Shown: in pieces, positions 1 through 8,773 of the stretch | Position numbering within the stretch: the stretch's first letter is position 1 | Layout of the letters: every line of letters begins with the position of its first letter | Source: Bacillota bacterium | Lineage (GTDB): Bacteria > Bacillota > Clostridia > Peptostreptococcales > Anaerovoracaceae | Assembly: GCA_028724585.1 (NCBI GenBank) | Contig: JAQYCQ010000026.1 | Coordinates: 43,621 to 107,620 of the forward strand | Direction: 5' to 3' | Length of the DNA: 64,000 nucleotides | Position numbers and translations under genes: made by a program | The notes under the pieces: model-generated | The model's input: only the letters and a program-made list of their open reading frames with translations | Databases searched by the model: none | What the model was told of the DNA's origin: nothing

Positions 1-651
1 AAAATGATTGCTGCCACATACAGCGCCGCTGACATTTCCGGCAAATCGACATGCAAAAAGAGCATGCTCCGCGAAGCAGGACTTCCGGACGACGGTGCTC
101 CCCTGGTATCCATGATAAGCAGGCTGGTACCGGCAAAGGGCATAGACCTGGTGCGCGGTACTATCGAGGGAATGCTCAGCCAGGCTGACTTCAAGCTCAT
201 CGTTCTGGGAACAGGAAATCAGGAATACGAGGACTTCTTCAGGTATCTGGAATCCAAATACCCGGACAAAGTCAGAGCTTTCATCACCTTCAACTCTCAG
301 CTCTCCCACAAGCTCTACTCGGCATCCGACATCTTCCTGATGCCGTCCAAGACAGAGCCCTGCGGACTCTCCCAGATGATAGCCATGAGATACGGCACAG
401 TCCCGGTAGTAAGGGCGACCGGCGGCCTCAGGGATTCAGTATCCGACTGTACCATGGGCGAAGGCACAGGCTTCGTGTTCGAAAACTACGACATGAGCTC
501 GTTCGCCGACGCGCTTTCCAGGGCCATCTCCCTCTACGGGAACAAAAAGAGCTGGGAAGCCCTTGTAAGATACGACCTTAAGCAGGATTTCAGCTGGAAC
601 AGATCAGCGCTGGAATACATGAAACTATACGAACGCGCCGCGCAGAAATAG
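1..651 (+). CDS. glgA: glycogen synthase, C-terminal part (5' end outside window)
   Basis: Partial gene: the reading frame is open at base 1, so the N-terminal catalytic domain lies upstream of the window. The visible ~216 residues are the C-terminal Rossmann domain of a GT5 ADP-glucose starch/glycogen synthase. Diagnostic stretches are KGIDLV, the LSHKLYSASDIFLMPS segment and the EPCGLSQMIAMRYGTVPVV motif followed by RATGGL, which bind the ADP-glucose nucleotide in this family. It would extend alpha-1,4-glucan chains in the cytoplasm. The next gene, 134 bases downstream on the same strand, is glycogen phosphorylase, so synthesis and breakdown of glycogen are encoded together. The internal ATG at base 4 is simply the first Met in the window, not the start. 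Confidence 0.93.
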   Translation, partial: KMIAATYSAADISGKSTCKKSMLREAGLPDDGAPLVSMISRLVPAKGIDLVRGTIEGMLSQADFKLIVLGTGNQEYEDFFRYLESKYPDKVRAFITFNSQLSHKLYSASDIFLMPSKTEPCGLSQMIAMRYGTVPVVRATGGLRDSVSDCTMGEGTGFVFENYDMSSFADALSRAISLYGNKKSWEALVRYDLKQDFSWNRSALEYMKLYERAAQK

Positions 652-784
652 CTGTACGGCAGCCTGCGACGGCTCCGCCGACGGCCGCGCTGACGCGCGG
701 AGACCGCGGCCCTGCCGTAAGGCAGCTGTGCCCGGAGGGCACGCAGATAAATAAAACCAGAAGGGAAAAGGAAAGCGATATTTT
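652..784 (+). other. glgA-glgP spacer with stacked small hairpins
   Basis: No gene. The GC-rich spacer contains a 15-nt hairpin with a TCC loop (668-682, one stem mismatch), a CTGCC-GTAA-GGCAG hairpin (about 712-725) and a second 15-nt hairpin with a GGA loop and perfect 6-bp arms (728-742). A ribosome-binding region AAGGGAAAAGGAAAG precedes glgP. No T-run follows the hairpins, so a simple terminator is not supported; RNA processing or a repeat insertion is more likely. Confidence 0.5.
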
Positions 785-3238
785 ATGACCAGAAACAGAT
801 TCAGAGAAGAGCTGGATGATATTCTCCTGAATGATTTTAATACAGTTTTCGACGAAGCTGGACCTAAAGAACTTTACCAGGCCCTTGCCGAACTCGTACA
901 CAAGCAGCTCAAGAGGAAAAAATGGAAATACAGCCAGAAGCGCATCCAGGAGGAGCGCGAAAATGACGACCGTAAAAAGGTCTATTACATCTGTATGGAA
1001 TTCCTCATGGGCCAGTCGCTCAAGAACAACCTCTACAACCTGGGCGAAAGCGAAATGGTAAAGAATATGATAGAAGAACGCGGCTTTACCATGGACGATA
1101 TCTTCGACTGCGAGCCTGACGCCGGCCTTGGAAACGGCGGATTGGGACGTCTGGCCGCCTGCTATATGGACGCTCTGACATCGCAGGGCTACGATGCCAC
1201 AGGTTTCTCCATATGCTACGAGTACGGCCTCTTCGAACAGCGCATAGTCGACGGCTGGCAGGTAGAAATGCCCGACAACTGGCTGCCCGGCGGACGCGTC
1301 TGGCTGGAAGACCATCCGGAGGATACCTTCCGTGTGGAATTTTACGGCAAATACAAGGAAGAATGGACTGAAGACGGCATGCAGCCGAGAGTAGAGAATC
1401 CCGAAGTGGTCGAAGCTGTGCCCTACGACATGTATATCTCGGGAGCGGGCAGCAAGGCTGTCAACACTCTCAGGCTCTGGCGCGGCACAAACACCCAGGA
1501 TTTCGATATGACTTCCTTCAACAACGGCGACTTTACCAGAGCTTCGCAGCAGGCCAGCCGGGCTTCTCTCCTCTCCAAGGTCCTCTATCCTGCCGACAAT
1601 ATAGTGGAAGGAAAGACTCTGCGCCTCAAGCAGCAGTATTTCATGGTCTCCGCGTCATGCCAGAACATTGTCCGGAACCACATCCGCCTTTACGGCACAC
1701 TCGATAATTTCGAGCAGAAGATATCGATACACATAAACGACACACATCCAGCCCTTGTCATCCCGGAGCTCATGCGCATCTTCATAGACGAGCACAGGAT
1801 GAACTGGGATACCGCCTGGGAAAAGGTAACTAAGACAGTCTCCTATACAAACCACACAGTCCTTGCCGAAGCCCTGGAAAAGTGGAACGACAATCTGGTA
1901 GAGACGGTACTGCCGCGCATTTACGTGATCATCAAAGAGATAGACCGCCGCTTCCGCGAGGATATGAAGCAGATCTTCCCGGGAGATGAAAAAAAGGTGG
2001 ACTACATGGCTCCTATCAGAGAAAGCATGGTCCACATGGCCAATCTCAGCGTCATAGGATCACACAGGGTCAACGGCGTATCCGCCCTGCACTCTGAGAT
2101 CCTCAAAGACAAGCTCTTCCACGATTTCTATATCGCCTGGCCTGACAAGTTCACAAATGTCACAAACGGCATAGCTTACCGCAGATGGCTCTGCCAGTCC
2201 AATCCCAGGCTCTCAGATCTCATCACGGACTGCATAGGTGAGGGCTGGAAGACGAACGGCGCCGAGCTGAACAGGTTCGCTGAATTCAGCGGACACAGAG
2301 CGGTACAGGAGGAAGCTGAGAAGATAAAGCACCTCAACAAGATCCGCTTCGCTGACAGAGTCCTTGACAAAACAGGCAAAAAGATAGACCCGGATTCTCT
2401 CTTCATAGTCCAGGCCAAGAGGCTCCACGAATACAAGCGCCAGCTCCTCAACGCCATGAGGATCATATCCCGATTCATCCACCTGAGGGACGACCACGAT
2501 TACATAGATCGTCCGGAAACCTATCTCTTCGCGGCAAAGGCAGCGCCTAACTACTACATGGCAAAGGAGATAATCCGCCTGATCTGCAAGCTGTCCGAAG
2601 AGATAGACAAGGATCCGGCCATTTCAAACAAACTTAAGGTCGTATTCCTTGAAAACTACAGCGTTTCCATGGCCGAACACATGATGCCGGCAGCTGATAT
2701 CTCGGAGCAGATATCCCTGGCCGGCAAGGAAGCTTCCGGTACGGGAAACATGAAGCTCATGATAAACGGCGCTGTCACCATCGGTACTCTTGACGGAGCC
2801 AACGTCGAAATGCGGGAGGCTGTCGGAGACGACAATATCTTCATCTTCGGCCAGCGTGAGGAAGATGTGGTAAAGAATCTGAAGAACGGCTACGACGCCG
2901 CTTCAATGGCTGATGCCGATCCAGAGATAAGGGACGTTATAAACGAGATGAGAAAAGGCTTCGCCGGCACAAGCTTCACAGACCTTGCTGATTACCTGAC
3001 AAAGCCGTCATACAGCATAGCCGATCCTTACATGTGCATCATGGATTTCGAGGATTACTGCAGGGCTCACAATGACATCCAGAAAGCGTACGAAGACCGT
3101 GCGCGCTGGAACAGTATGTCCATAGTCAACATAGGCAAAGCCGGCCGCTTCTCGGCAGACCGCAGCGTACGCGAATATGCTGACAATATCTGGCATACCA
3201 AACCTGTTTCCATACAGTGCGGCCGCGAAGATCTCTGA
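785..3238 (+). CDS. glgP: glycogen/maltodextrin phosphorylase
   Basis: 817 residues, the usual length for GT35 alpha-glucan phosphorylases. It releases glucose-1-phosphate from glycogen by phosphorolysis using pyridoxal phosphate. The PLP-lysine motif EASGTGNMK is intact near residue 660, followed by NGAVTIGTLDGANVE. The N-terminal part shows GNGGLGRLAACYMDA and the central HINDTHPAL and NVTNGI motifs, all typical of the family. Start at the ATG after a purine-rich AAGGAAAG stretch. It probably forms a two-gene unit with glgA upstream and ends at a strong hairpin terminator about 50 bases downstream. Substrate preference (glycogen versus maltodextrin) cannot be read from the sequence. Confidence 0.97.
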   Translation: MTRNRFREELDDILLNDFNTVFDEAGPKELYQALAELVHKQLKRKKWKYSQKRIQEERENDDRKKVYYICMEFLMGQSLKNNLYNLGESEMVKNMIEERGFTMDDIFDCEPDAGLGNGGLGRLAACYMDALTSQGYDATGFSICYEYGLFEQRIVDGWQVEMPDNWLPGGRVWLEDHPEDTFRVEFYGKYKEEWTEDGMQPRVENPEVVEAVPYDMYISGAGSKAVNTLRLWRGTNTQDFDMTSFNNGDFTRASQQASRASLLSKVLYPADNIVEGKTLRLKQQYFMVSASCQNIVRNHIRLYGTLDNFEQKISIHINDTHPALVIPELMRIFIDEHRMNWDTAWEKVTKTVSYTNHTVLAEALEKWNDNLVETVLPRIYVIIKEIDRRFREDMKQIFPGDEKKVDYMAPIRESMVHMANLSVIGSHRVNGVSALHSEILKDKLFHDFYIAWPDKFTNVTNGIAYRRWLCQSNPRLSDLITDCIGEGWKTNGAELNRFAEFSGHRAVQEEAEKIKHLNKIRFADRVLDKTGKKIDPDSLFIVQAKRLHEYKRQLLNAMRIISRFIHLRDDHDYIDRPETYLFAAKAAPNYYMAKEIIRLICKLSEEIDKDPAISNKLKVVFLENYSVSMAEHMMPAADISEQISLAGKEASGTGNMKLMINGAVTIGTLDGANVEMREAVGDDNIFIFGQREEDVVKNLKNGYDAASMADADPEIRDVINEMRKGFAGTSFTDLADYLTKPSYSIADPYMCIMDFEDYCRAHNDIQKAYEDRARWNSMSIVNIGKAGRFSADRSVREYADNIWHTKPVSIQCGREDL

Positions 3239-3270
3239 TGCAAAAGATCTCTGACACATATGATCATCCT

Positions 3271-3285
3271 GTGCGCGGAGCGCAC
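3271..3285. repeat. GGA-loop mini-hairpin
   Basis: GTGCGC-GGA-GCGCAC: perfect 6-bp arms around GGA, just before the glgP terminator. One of a family of 15-nt hairpins in this window that share the central GGA/TCC but not the arm sequence. Confidence 0.6.
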
Positions 3286-3286
3286 G

Positions 3287-3326
3287 AAAAAGGGAGGACC
3301 CGCGGGTCCTCCCTTCTGTGTTTTTT
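3287..3326. terminator. bidirectional intrinsic terminator, glgP / M50 protease
   Basis: A 10-bp perfect GC-rich inverted repeat (arms GGGAGGACCC and GGGTCCTCCC, 3292-3301 and 3304-3313). On the minus strand five T follow at once; on the plus strand TTTTTT follows after a short gap at 3321-3326. It lies between two convergent genes and can serve both. Confidence 0.85.
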
Positions 3327-3352
3327 GGATCATCTTCTCCCGTCTCAGGGGA

Positions 3353-3991
3353 TCAGAAAAACAATCCTGTTATGAAATTGTACAGCCAGGACACCTGAGG
3401 GGTCAGTATTATGTCCGTCAGGTTGAATACGATTATAAGCAGCAGGAACATGGGTCCCAGCTGATAGAATCTCGGATACCAGGAATAGCGGTCCAGCTTG
3501 AAGATCTGGGTCACTATGCCGAAGCCGTCCAGCGGCGGCAGCGGTATCAGGTTAAATAGCATGAGCACTATATTTATCTGCAGCATGCCGATAAGGATCT
3601 GCCAAATCACAGAGCCGGTCCTGCTGGCTATGAATTCCGGCGCCAGCACGTAAAGCAGCTTCATGACGGCGGCTGTCGCTATAGCGATGATCAGGTTGTT
3701 GAAGACGCCGGCGAATGCCACCAGCATCTCGTCCCTCCTCCTGTGTCTGTAATAGGCGGGATTGATCTCCACCGGCTTGCCCCAGCCGAATCCCAGCAGG
3801 AGCAGGGCTATGAAACCTATGATATCCAGATGCGCTCCCGGATTCAGGGATACTCTTCCCTGAGCTTTAGGTGTCGGGTCACCGAGCTTATATGATACCC
3901 AGGCGTGGCCGAATTCGTGGAAGGAAAGTCCGACCAGAATTCCCGGCAGTATGATCAGCCTGGCCATTATATAGTTTATGACTGAATCCAT
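3353..3991 (-). CDS. site-2 protease family membrane metalloprotease (M50)
   Basis: About 212 residues, a compact rhomboid-like/YwhC-type member of peptidase family M50. The zinc motif HEFGH lies near residue 25 in the first membrane segment. The third ligand is in NLIPLPPLDG, placed in a later membrane helix. Four to five hydrophobic segments are visible, and no PDZ domain is present, unlike the RseP homolog elsewhere in the window. I chose the start at 3991 because GGAGGAG sits just upstream; a longer frame to 4045 would overlap the GntR gene and lacks a ribosome site. It lies 29 bases after the GntR gene and could be cotranscribed. Substrate unknown. Confidence 0.85.
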   Translation of the reverse strand: MDSVINYIMARLIILPGILVGLSFHEFGHAWVSYKLGDPTPKAQGRVSLNPGAHLDIIGFIALLLLGFGWGKPVEINPAYYRHRRRDEMLVAFAGVFNNLIIAIATAAVMKLLYVLAPEFIASRTGSVIWQILIGMLQINIVLMLFNLIPLPPLDGFGIVTQIFKLDRYSWYPRFYQLGPMFLLLIIVFNLTDIILTPQVSWLYNFITGLFF

Positions 3992-4020
3992 TAAGTTGAT
4001 CTCCTCCGTTATAAGAGCCG

Positions 4021-4737
4021 TCAGTTCCCAGCTGAATTGACGCATGACCTGTAAAGGCTGGCTATCTGCCGGCTGTGCTCCATAGCGTCTTCATAGAGCT
4101 TTTCTCCGTCATGAGCCTCGAGATCCGCCATCATCATGTCATGGTACTTCTTGAAGATCTCCAGCGATCTGTCGAGTTCCAGGCTGAGCCACACATCGTA
4201 AAGATCGTGGCAGCTTGCCATAAAATACTCTATGAGCCGGTCCACGAACAGGTTGTGGCAGCAGCTGATGATCTGAAGGTGGAATCTCACGTCCAGCTTC
4301 CTGAAATCTCCCGGTCTGACGTATTCGCCGTCGCGGTAGCGCTCCAGTGTTTTTACAGATTCATCGTAAGCTCTCCTCACGCGCGCTATATCTTCGTCAT
4401 CCGCTTTCTCGGCGGCCATCTTCATCAGCGGCGGCTGGATCAGCTCGATTATCTCGAACATCTCTCTTTTTCTCTCGTCCTGGTCATCGAATTCTATCCC
4501 CAGCGGATCTTCCGGCATACCCGGATTATCCTTTACGAAGGTGCCGCTGCCTCTGCGTATCTCGAGTATATTTTTTGAGCAGAGGATCTTGACCGCTTCA
4601 CGTACGGTCGTCCTGCTTATCCCGAAAAACTGAGTCAGCTCTGTTTCAGTAGGAATCTTGCTGCCTGGCTCGTACTGCTTCTGTATCATTTCGTATAACT
4701 TGTCAGCTGTCTGCTGAGAAAGTGAAGTTCTTGCCAT
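4021..4737 (-). CDS. GntR-family (FadR/FCD) transcriptional regulator
   Basis: 238 residues. Residues about 5-70 form the winged helix-turn-helix of GntR regulators (PTETELTQFFGISRTTVREAV and the wing motif RRGSGTFV). Residues about 95-225 form an all-helical FCD effector domain with the metal-ligand pattern Asp...His (LDVRFH), His (CCHN) and His (MEHSRQI). FCD regulators commonly sense carboxylic acids or hydroxyacids. The gene directly follows, on the same strand, the cluster encoding two CoA-transferases and a flavoprotein/Fe-S oxidase, so that cluster is its most likely target (inference). It has its own promoter and an AGAGGA ribosome site. Confidence 0.92.
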   Translation of the reverse strand: MARTSLSQQTADKLYEMIQKQYEPGSKIPTETELTQFFGISRTTVREAVKILCSKNILEIRRGSGTFVKDNPGMPEDPLGIEFDDQDERKREMFEIIELIQPPLMKMAAEKADDEDIARVRRAYDESVKTLERYRDGEYVRPGDFRKLDVRFHLQIISCCHNLFVDRLIEYFMASCHDLYDVWLSLELDRSLEIFKKYHDMMMADLEAHDGEKLYEDAMEHSRQIASLYRSCVNSAGN

Positions 4738-4773
4738 ATCGGTTCCTCTTTTCTGTATTTTGCGAACTCAGTT

Positions 4774-4802
4774 ATTATATATTAACGAAAACGATATCTC
4801 AA
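4774..4802 (-). promoter_or_regulatory. sigma-A promoter of gntR
   Basis: Read on the minus strand: TTGAGA (4797-4802), 17-bp spacer, TATAAT (4774-4779), 37 bases before the gntR ATG. Five of six and six of six consensus matches at optimal spacing. Confidence 0.8.
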
Positions 4803-4827
4803 TATTTATGTAAACAAAAGATTTATC

Positions 4828-4864
4828 TGCTGTGAAGCGGTACGCTCACGCCCGCTCCGCGGGC
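4828..4864. repeat. copy of dispersed intergenic repeat with mini-hairpin
   Basis: CTGTGAAGCGGTACGCTCAC matches, with three substitutions, a segment beginning at 12044 near the other CoA-transferase gene. It runs into GCCCGC-TCC-GCGGGC (4850-4864), a perfect-arm TCC-loop mini-hairpin. The same unit thus flanks both ends of the CoA-transferase cluster. Confidence 0.55.
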
Positions 4865-4867
4865 ATT

Positions 4868-5155
4868 GCTGACGCTGAAACTCATGCGGAGCCGGGGCAG
4901 CCTTGTTCTGCAGCCGGCGATCCGACCGTTATCTTCCTTTTAACCTGCGCGGCGCCTTCGCGGGAGACGGCGAACTGCGCCGCATCTTGAAAAAACACCG
5001 ATGTGTTTTTTCTTCGGACACGTGCGCCGCTGCGGATTTAAGTTATGAGAACTTAAATCCGCTTCACCGTCTCAGGCCGCTTGGCGCCGGGAAGATATAC
5101 TGTCGTCTCGATGCTGCAGAACAAGGCTGCCCGGGCTCCGCAGGTCTCCGTCAGC
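4868..5155. repeat. long imperfect inverted repeat (~290 nt hairpin)
   Basis: Outer arms: 4886-4914 pairs with 5113-5141 over 29 bases with one mismatch, and the ends GCTGACG (4868-4874) / CGTCAGC (5149-5155) also pair. Weaker pairing continues inward (TATCTTCC, GGCGCC, GAGACGG blocks) to about 4990 / 5062. The inner part holds two smaller perfect hairpins: AAAAAACAC-CGAT-GTGTTTTTT (4990-5011) and a 13-bp palindrome with arms GCGGATTTAAGTT at 5032-5044 / 5050-5062. No open frame spans it. It resembles a decayed miniature inverted-repeat element or a large structured RNA. Confidence 0.7.
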
Positions 5156-5199
5156 GAAGCTGTCGTAATGTTTACATTAATAATGATGTATTCAGTCAT

Positions 5200-5234
5200 A
5201 AAAGGCAAAAGCGCGGCTGTAAAGACAACCGCGC
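5200..5234 (-). terminator. intrinsic terminator of the CoA-transferase/flavoprotein operon
   Basis: Minus strand: GCGCGGTTGT ... ACAGCCGCGC (5211-5220 with 5225-5234, one G-T pair) followed by TTTTGCCTTTT. It lies about 110 bases after the CoA-transferase stop codon. Confidence 0.85.
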
Positions 5235-5342
5235 CATGCACATTGCAGGTATATTTATTATTCCGGAAACCTCCGGTTACTCGAGATCCTCCGGATCATA
5301 AATTGTGGATTTAGAGCTTGCCGTGTGTCGCGGCTATATTAC

Positions 5343-6971
5343 TTATTCCTCTTTCTTAGCTTTTTCTTTTTCATCAAGGATAGCTTTGAGGCCTCCCCAT
5401 TTTTCCTGGAATATAGCAGGATCCATCAGTTTTACACCGCCTTCTGGAATTATAGGCTTGAATCCCATATGCGCCAGTATATCTTTTTCAAGATCGATGC
5501 CAGGAGCGATCTCTGTCAATACGAGACCTTCCAGCGTACCTTTAAATACGCATCTTTCAGTTACATATATAAGTTCGTGTCCCTTTTTCAGAGCTTCCGG
5601 GGCAACAAAAGTAAGCTGGTCGCTCCTCTTAACAAATTTAGGCAGCTTTCCTTCCTGGTCTATGACCAGTTTGCCGTTTTCTATGTGTTCCTTCAGTCCT
5701 TTGGTTGTAAAGGTTCCCATGAATACCGACTTCTTAGCGCCTAGAGCTATGTTAGCGAATCCGCCTACTCCAAGGGTTACTCCGTTGAGCCTGGATGTAT
5801 TGATGGATCCGTCTTCTTGAGCTTCGGACAGTCCAAATACGCCAAAATCGAGACCTACTCCGTCGAACCAGTCGAACTGGTCAGTAGTACTTACTGACGC
5901 CTCAACATTATAATGGCAGGCAAAATCCCTTCCGCTTGCCGGAACTCCGCCTACAGCACCTATCTCTGAGGTCATCAGGAACCTGTCGAATACTCCTTCT
6001 TCGTAAAATTCCGATCCGCAGTAGGTCGGCATTCCTATTCCGAAGTTGCATATCCAGCCGTATTCTGCTTCCATAACAGAACGCCTTACGATGACCTTCT
6101 TAGGTCCGAACGGCATCTTTTCTATAACTTCATGAAGAGGCACTTTCAGCCTGCCTGTAAACGAATCCCAATGAGTTATCTTTTCTGATCCATCATACGG
6201 CTTTAATCCATGAACGACCCTCTCAGGGTGTTCTTCGACACATATATAATCTACCAGATAAGCTGGTACTTTTACAGCTTTCGGATCAAGCGAACCCTCT
6301 GCTGCGAGCCTCTTTACTTCGACTATCACCTTGCCTCCGCATGCTTTGACGGCTCTGGCGACATCAGCAATCTCCAGTGTAAATACCTCATCCTCTATAG
6401 TGACGTTTCCTCTTTCATCAGCAGTAGTACCTCTGATTATGCCTATATCGTATTTAAGTCCTCTGTAAAATATATATTCGCCGTCCATAACGTCTGGATA
6501 ATAAATGGTAAGCGCCTGACCGGCGGCCTTTTTCTTGTCGGTTATAGCTCTCGCCTTACGATTGAGGCATCCATCGTCCTGTCTCGGATCCATGAAGGTT
6601 CCAAGACCTACCTTTGAAAAAGTTCCAGGAAGGCCTCTGCCCTGTTCCCTGAACATTTGCAGCATAGTACCCAGCGGCATATACCAGCCTGCAATCTGAT
6701 TGTTTTCTATCATTTTCGCGATCTTAGGAGACGTACTCTCATGCGATGAGATAGTACCCGATATCATTCCTTCATGAGCCCAGCAGTCACCTGGTACCGC
6801 GCCTGCCGCGTGAACGTGCCATATATTGCGGGGATGGCCGGTCTCAAGGAAATTCTTCTCTATTGCGGACGCCAGTTCCGTTGGAAAAGATACACCTGAG
6901 GTAGCCGATGCGATAATACTTCCATCCTTTATCATTTTAGCTGCTTGTTCCAAGCTTATTACCTTAGACAT
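5343..6971 (-). CDS. acyl-CoA:carboxylate CoA-transferase, YdiF/PCT type (copy 1)
   Basis: 542 residues; both halves of a family I CoA-transferase in one chain, as in propionate CoA-transferase and E. coli YdiF. It should move CoA between a donor such as acetyl-CoA and a carboxylic acid through a glutamyl-CoA thioester. The likely catalytic Glu is E336 in SEIGAVGG. Other family landmarks are GLGTFMDPR, RGTTADERGNV, the CVEEHPE segment and FGIGMPTY. The ATG at 6971 follows GGAGA. It is the last gene of a four-gene run (flavoprotein, Fe-S protein, flavoprotein, CoA-transferase), separated from the preceding flavoprotein by 144 bases containing a hairpin. It is clearly divergent from the second CoA-transferase at 12216-13799, so the pair is probably not a recent duplication. 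Substrate acid unknown. Confidence 0.9.
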   Translation of the reverse strand: MSKVISLEQAAKMIKDGSIIASATSGVSFPTELASAIEKNFLETGHPRNIWHVHAAGAVPGDCWAHEGMISGTISSHESTSPKIAKMIENNQIAGWYMPLGTMLQMFREQGRGLPGTFSKVGLGTFMDPRQDDGCLNRKARAITDKKKAAGQALTIYYPDVMDGEYIFYRGLKYDIGIIRGTTADERGNVTIEDEVFTLEIADVARAVKACGGKVIVEVKRLAAEGSLDPKAVKVPAYLVDYICVEEHPERVVHGLKPYDGSEKITHWDSFTGRLKVPLHEVIEKMPFGPKKVIVRRSVMEAEYGWICNFGIGMPTYCGSEFYEEGVFDRFLMTSEIGAVGGVPASGRDFACHYNVEASVSTTDQFDWFDGVGLDFGVFGLSEAQEDGSINTSRLNGVTLGVGGFANIALGAKKSVFMGTFTTKGLKEHIENGKLVIDQEGKLPKFVKRSDQLTFVAPEALKKGHELIYVTERCVFKGTLEGLVLTEIAPGIDLEKDILAHMGFKPIIPEGGVKLMDPAIFQEKWGGLKAILDEKEKAKKEE

Positions 6972-7041
6972 ATTGATTTCTCCTAAAGAATATATAAAAC
7001 CTGTTTATGATACATAATTTCAAAAGCCATGCGCTGCTCTC

Positions 7042-7066
7042 CGGCGCGGATAAAGAGTCCGCGCCG
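7042..7066 (-). other. intercistronic hairpin
   Basis: Perfect 9-bp stem CGGCGCGGA / TCCGCGCCG with a 7-nt loop in the 144-base gap between the flavoprotein and CoA-transferase genes. No T-run follows on the minus strand, so processing or mRNA stabilisation is more likely than termination. Confidence 0.55.
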
Positions 7067-7115
7067 AAAAACAGCAAATATGCAGTCATTTTCTATAGCT
7101 GGCAGATCGGTCTTG

Positions 7116-8762
7116 TTAGAGCTTTCCGTGTGTCGCGTCCATCTTCTTCTGCAGGCTTTCCGGATAAGGGAATTTCTCCGGAACCGGCCAGTCTACTATG
7201 TCGTGCATCCAGGAAGCTCTCCTGCAGAACTCGTCGTGAGCCAGCGGAAGAGGAGGATGGCTCAACCACTTAGGGTCGAATATCTTCTTGAGTCCGAGGA
7301 TCCACTTGTGATAGTCAGGGCCGTAAGCCGGGCCTGTCAGGTACATAGGCTGGTGCGAGCTCAGCAGAGCAGGGTAAGCGCCGTTCTTTACGTTCATCTT
7401 CGCGGAATCTACGTAGAACTGGTCCATGCCGTTCGTATCCTCACGCTGATCCCAGTAGATCAGGAACTCGTAATAGCCCAGATGACCCATTTCGCATGAC
7501 TGGAACCAGCCCAGATCCTTGGCATCCGGCATGAGCGGAGGAGTATACTTATCCTTCAGGTCTCTGTAATTTTCACCCTGCTTGAATGCCTGATCGAAGG
7601 AATCCATTACATAGTCTACTGATACGTAGGATCCGGTCATCAGCCACATTCCCGCTGAATCGGCGTTTTTGAACCAGGATTCGTCAGAAGGTTTTGTCCT
7701 TCTCTCCTTGCCGCCCAGCTCGTTGATGATATCGGTCAGTACATTGTAATCGTAATCGAACTGTTCTTCTGAAGTGAAGCCTATGATCATGACTCTTACC
7801 AGGAAGAAATTAGCTACCGATTCCGGTGTCTCCTTTGACCAGAGATCCCAGAATTCTTCCTTGCAGCTTGCCTTGGCTATAGCTCTCCAGAAAGTAGGTA
7901 CCTTTGTGACGGCTCCGCCGACCTCCGCATGGCCGAGCATGATGTGGGCGTCCTCGATGGATTTGAGGCTCGGCATCGTGAAGTTTATCCATTTTACGCG
8001 CTTTTCCGGAAGCTTCAGGGATGTAGAAGGCGAAACGCCCTGCATCTCAGGCACTACAGGCTGGAAAGGCAGAGTCTTGATTGCCATCTTCGTGCAGATT
8101 CCCAGGCATCCCAGCAGACCTGTATATCCTCTGAGGATACCTCTCAGATCAGGGCCTATGCCCTCGCCCCAGAACGGGTCGTCGCCGTCAGCCAGCGATC
8201 CGAACTTGACCAGCTCGCCGTCAGGCATTACCATCTCCAGTCCGAGTATCCTGCGCTGAGGAAGCCCTATCCTGAAGCTCAGAGGCGACCAGCCGTCGTT
8301 GAGCAGGTTGGCTACGGCTGAAGTCTGCGCTCCGCCTCCGCCTACTACTACATACGCTCCGTGCTCGAAGCATTCCTGCTGGATCTGGGAATAGATGACT
8401 CCAGGCTGTACTGTGATGAAGAAATGTTCAGCGTCTATCTCGAAATCGCGCATCCTCTTCATGTCTATGATCAGCTCATCGTCCAGATGCGGGTGCGAAC
8501 GCGGTCCGTAGAAACCGGTCGAATAAGGTACGAAAGCCAGATCGTAGCGTCCGCAGATCTTTACGATCTCCTGTATATCCTTTGTAGTACGAGGCATACA
8601 TACCGCTCCCGGCAGCCTTGTCATCACTCTTTCATATCCTGTGCCGCTCTCGTATCCTCCGGGACCTGAACGGTAGCCCATGCAGTCGACAGGATCATCG
8701 GTTATATTTTTCTCGCCTACTACGGCTTTTATTGCTTCATAAGCATATCTGTTGATACTCAT
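7116..8762 (-). CDS. FAD-binding oxidoreductase, VAO/4-cresol dehydrogenase-like (subunit A)
   Basis: 548 residues. The N-terminal FAD_binding_4 (PCMH) fold spans about residues 45-235: LPGAVCMPRTTKDIQEIV, the TGFYGPRS and VVGGGGAQTSAVANLLNDG nucleotide-contact regions, and LGLEMVMPDGELVKFG. The C-terminal substrate domain carries GIGPDLRGILRGYTG...GICTKMAIKTLP, a layout seen in 4-cresol dehydrogenase, vanillyl-alcohol oxidase and GlcD-like enzymes, and ends with KKIFDPKWL. Such enzymes oxidise alcohols, phenols or 2-hydroxyacids by hydride transfer to FAD. It starts 11 bases after the Fe-S gene (GGGGAGG ribosome site), so the two are cotranscribed. With the second flavoprotein and the CCG protein it matches the GlcD-GlcE-GlcF subunit plan. 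The substrate cannot be told from sequence alone. Confidence 0.85.
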   Translation of the reverse strand: MSINRYAYEAIKAVVGEKNITDDPVDCMGYRSGPGGYESGTGYERVMTRLPGAVCMPRTTKDIQEIVKICGRYDLAFVPYSTGFYGPRSHPHLDDELIIDMKRMRDFEIDAEHFFITVQPGVIYSQIQQECFEHGAYVVVGGGGAQTSAVANLLNDGWSPLSFRIGLPQRRILGLEMVMPDGELVKFGSLADGDDPFWGEGIGPDLRGILRGYTGLLGCLGICTKMAIKTLPFQPVVPEMQGVSPSTSLKLPEKRVKWINFTMPSLKSIEDAHIMLGHAEVGGAVTKVPTFWRAIAKASCKEEFWDLWSKETPESVANFFLVRVMIIGFTSEEQFDYDYNVLTDIINELGGKERRTKPSDESWFKNADSAGMWLMTGSYVSVDYVMDSFDQAFKQGENYRDLKDKYTPPLMPDAKDLGWFQSCEMGHLGYYEFLIYWDQREDTNGMDQFYVDSAKMNVKNGAYPALLSSHQPMYLTGPAYGPDYHKWILGLKKIFDPKWLSHPPLPLAHDEFCRRASWMHDIVDWPVPEKFPYPESLQKKMDATHGKL

Positions 8763-8773
8763 AGCGGCCTCCC

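Larger units (their letters stand above)
4738..5342. other. 605-nt intergenic region between gntR and CoA-transferase gene
   Basis: No credible gene. From the gntR side it holds the gntR promoter (4774-4802), a mini-hairpin (4850-4864), a ~290-nt imperfect inverted repeat (4868-5155), and the terminator of the CoA-transferase operon (5200-5234). Short frames here are GC-rich readings of the inverted repeat without ribosome sites. Confidence 0.7.

Noticed and set aside
1..3. Possible frameshift or truncation of glgA
   Set aside because: The frame is open at the first base; the gene is simply cut by the window edge.
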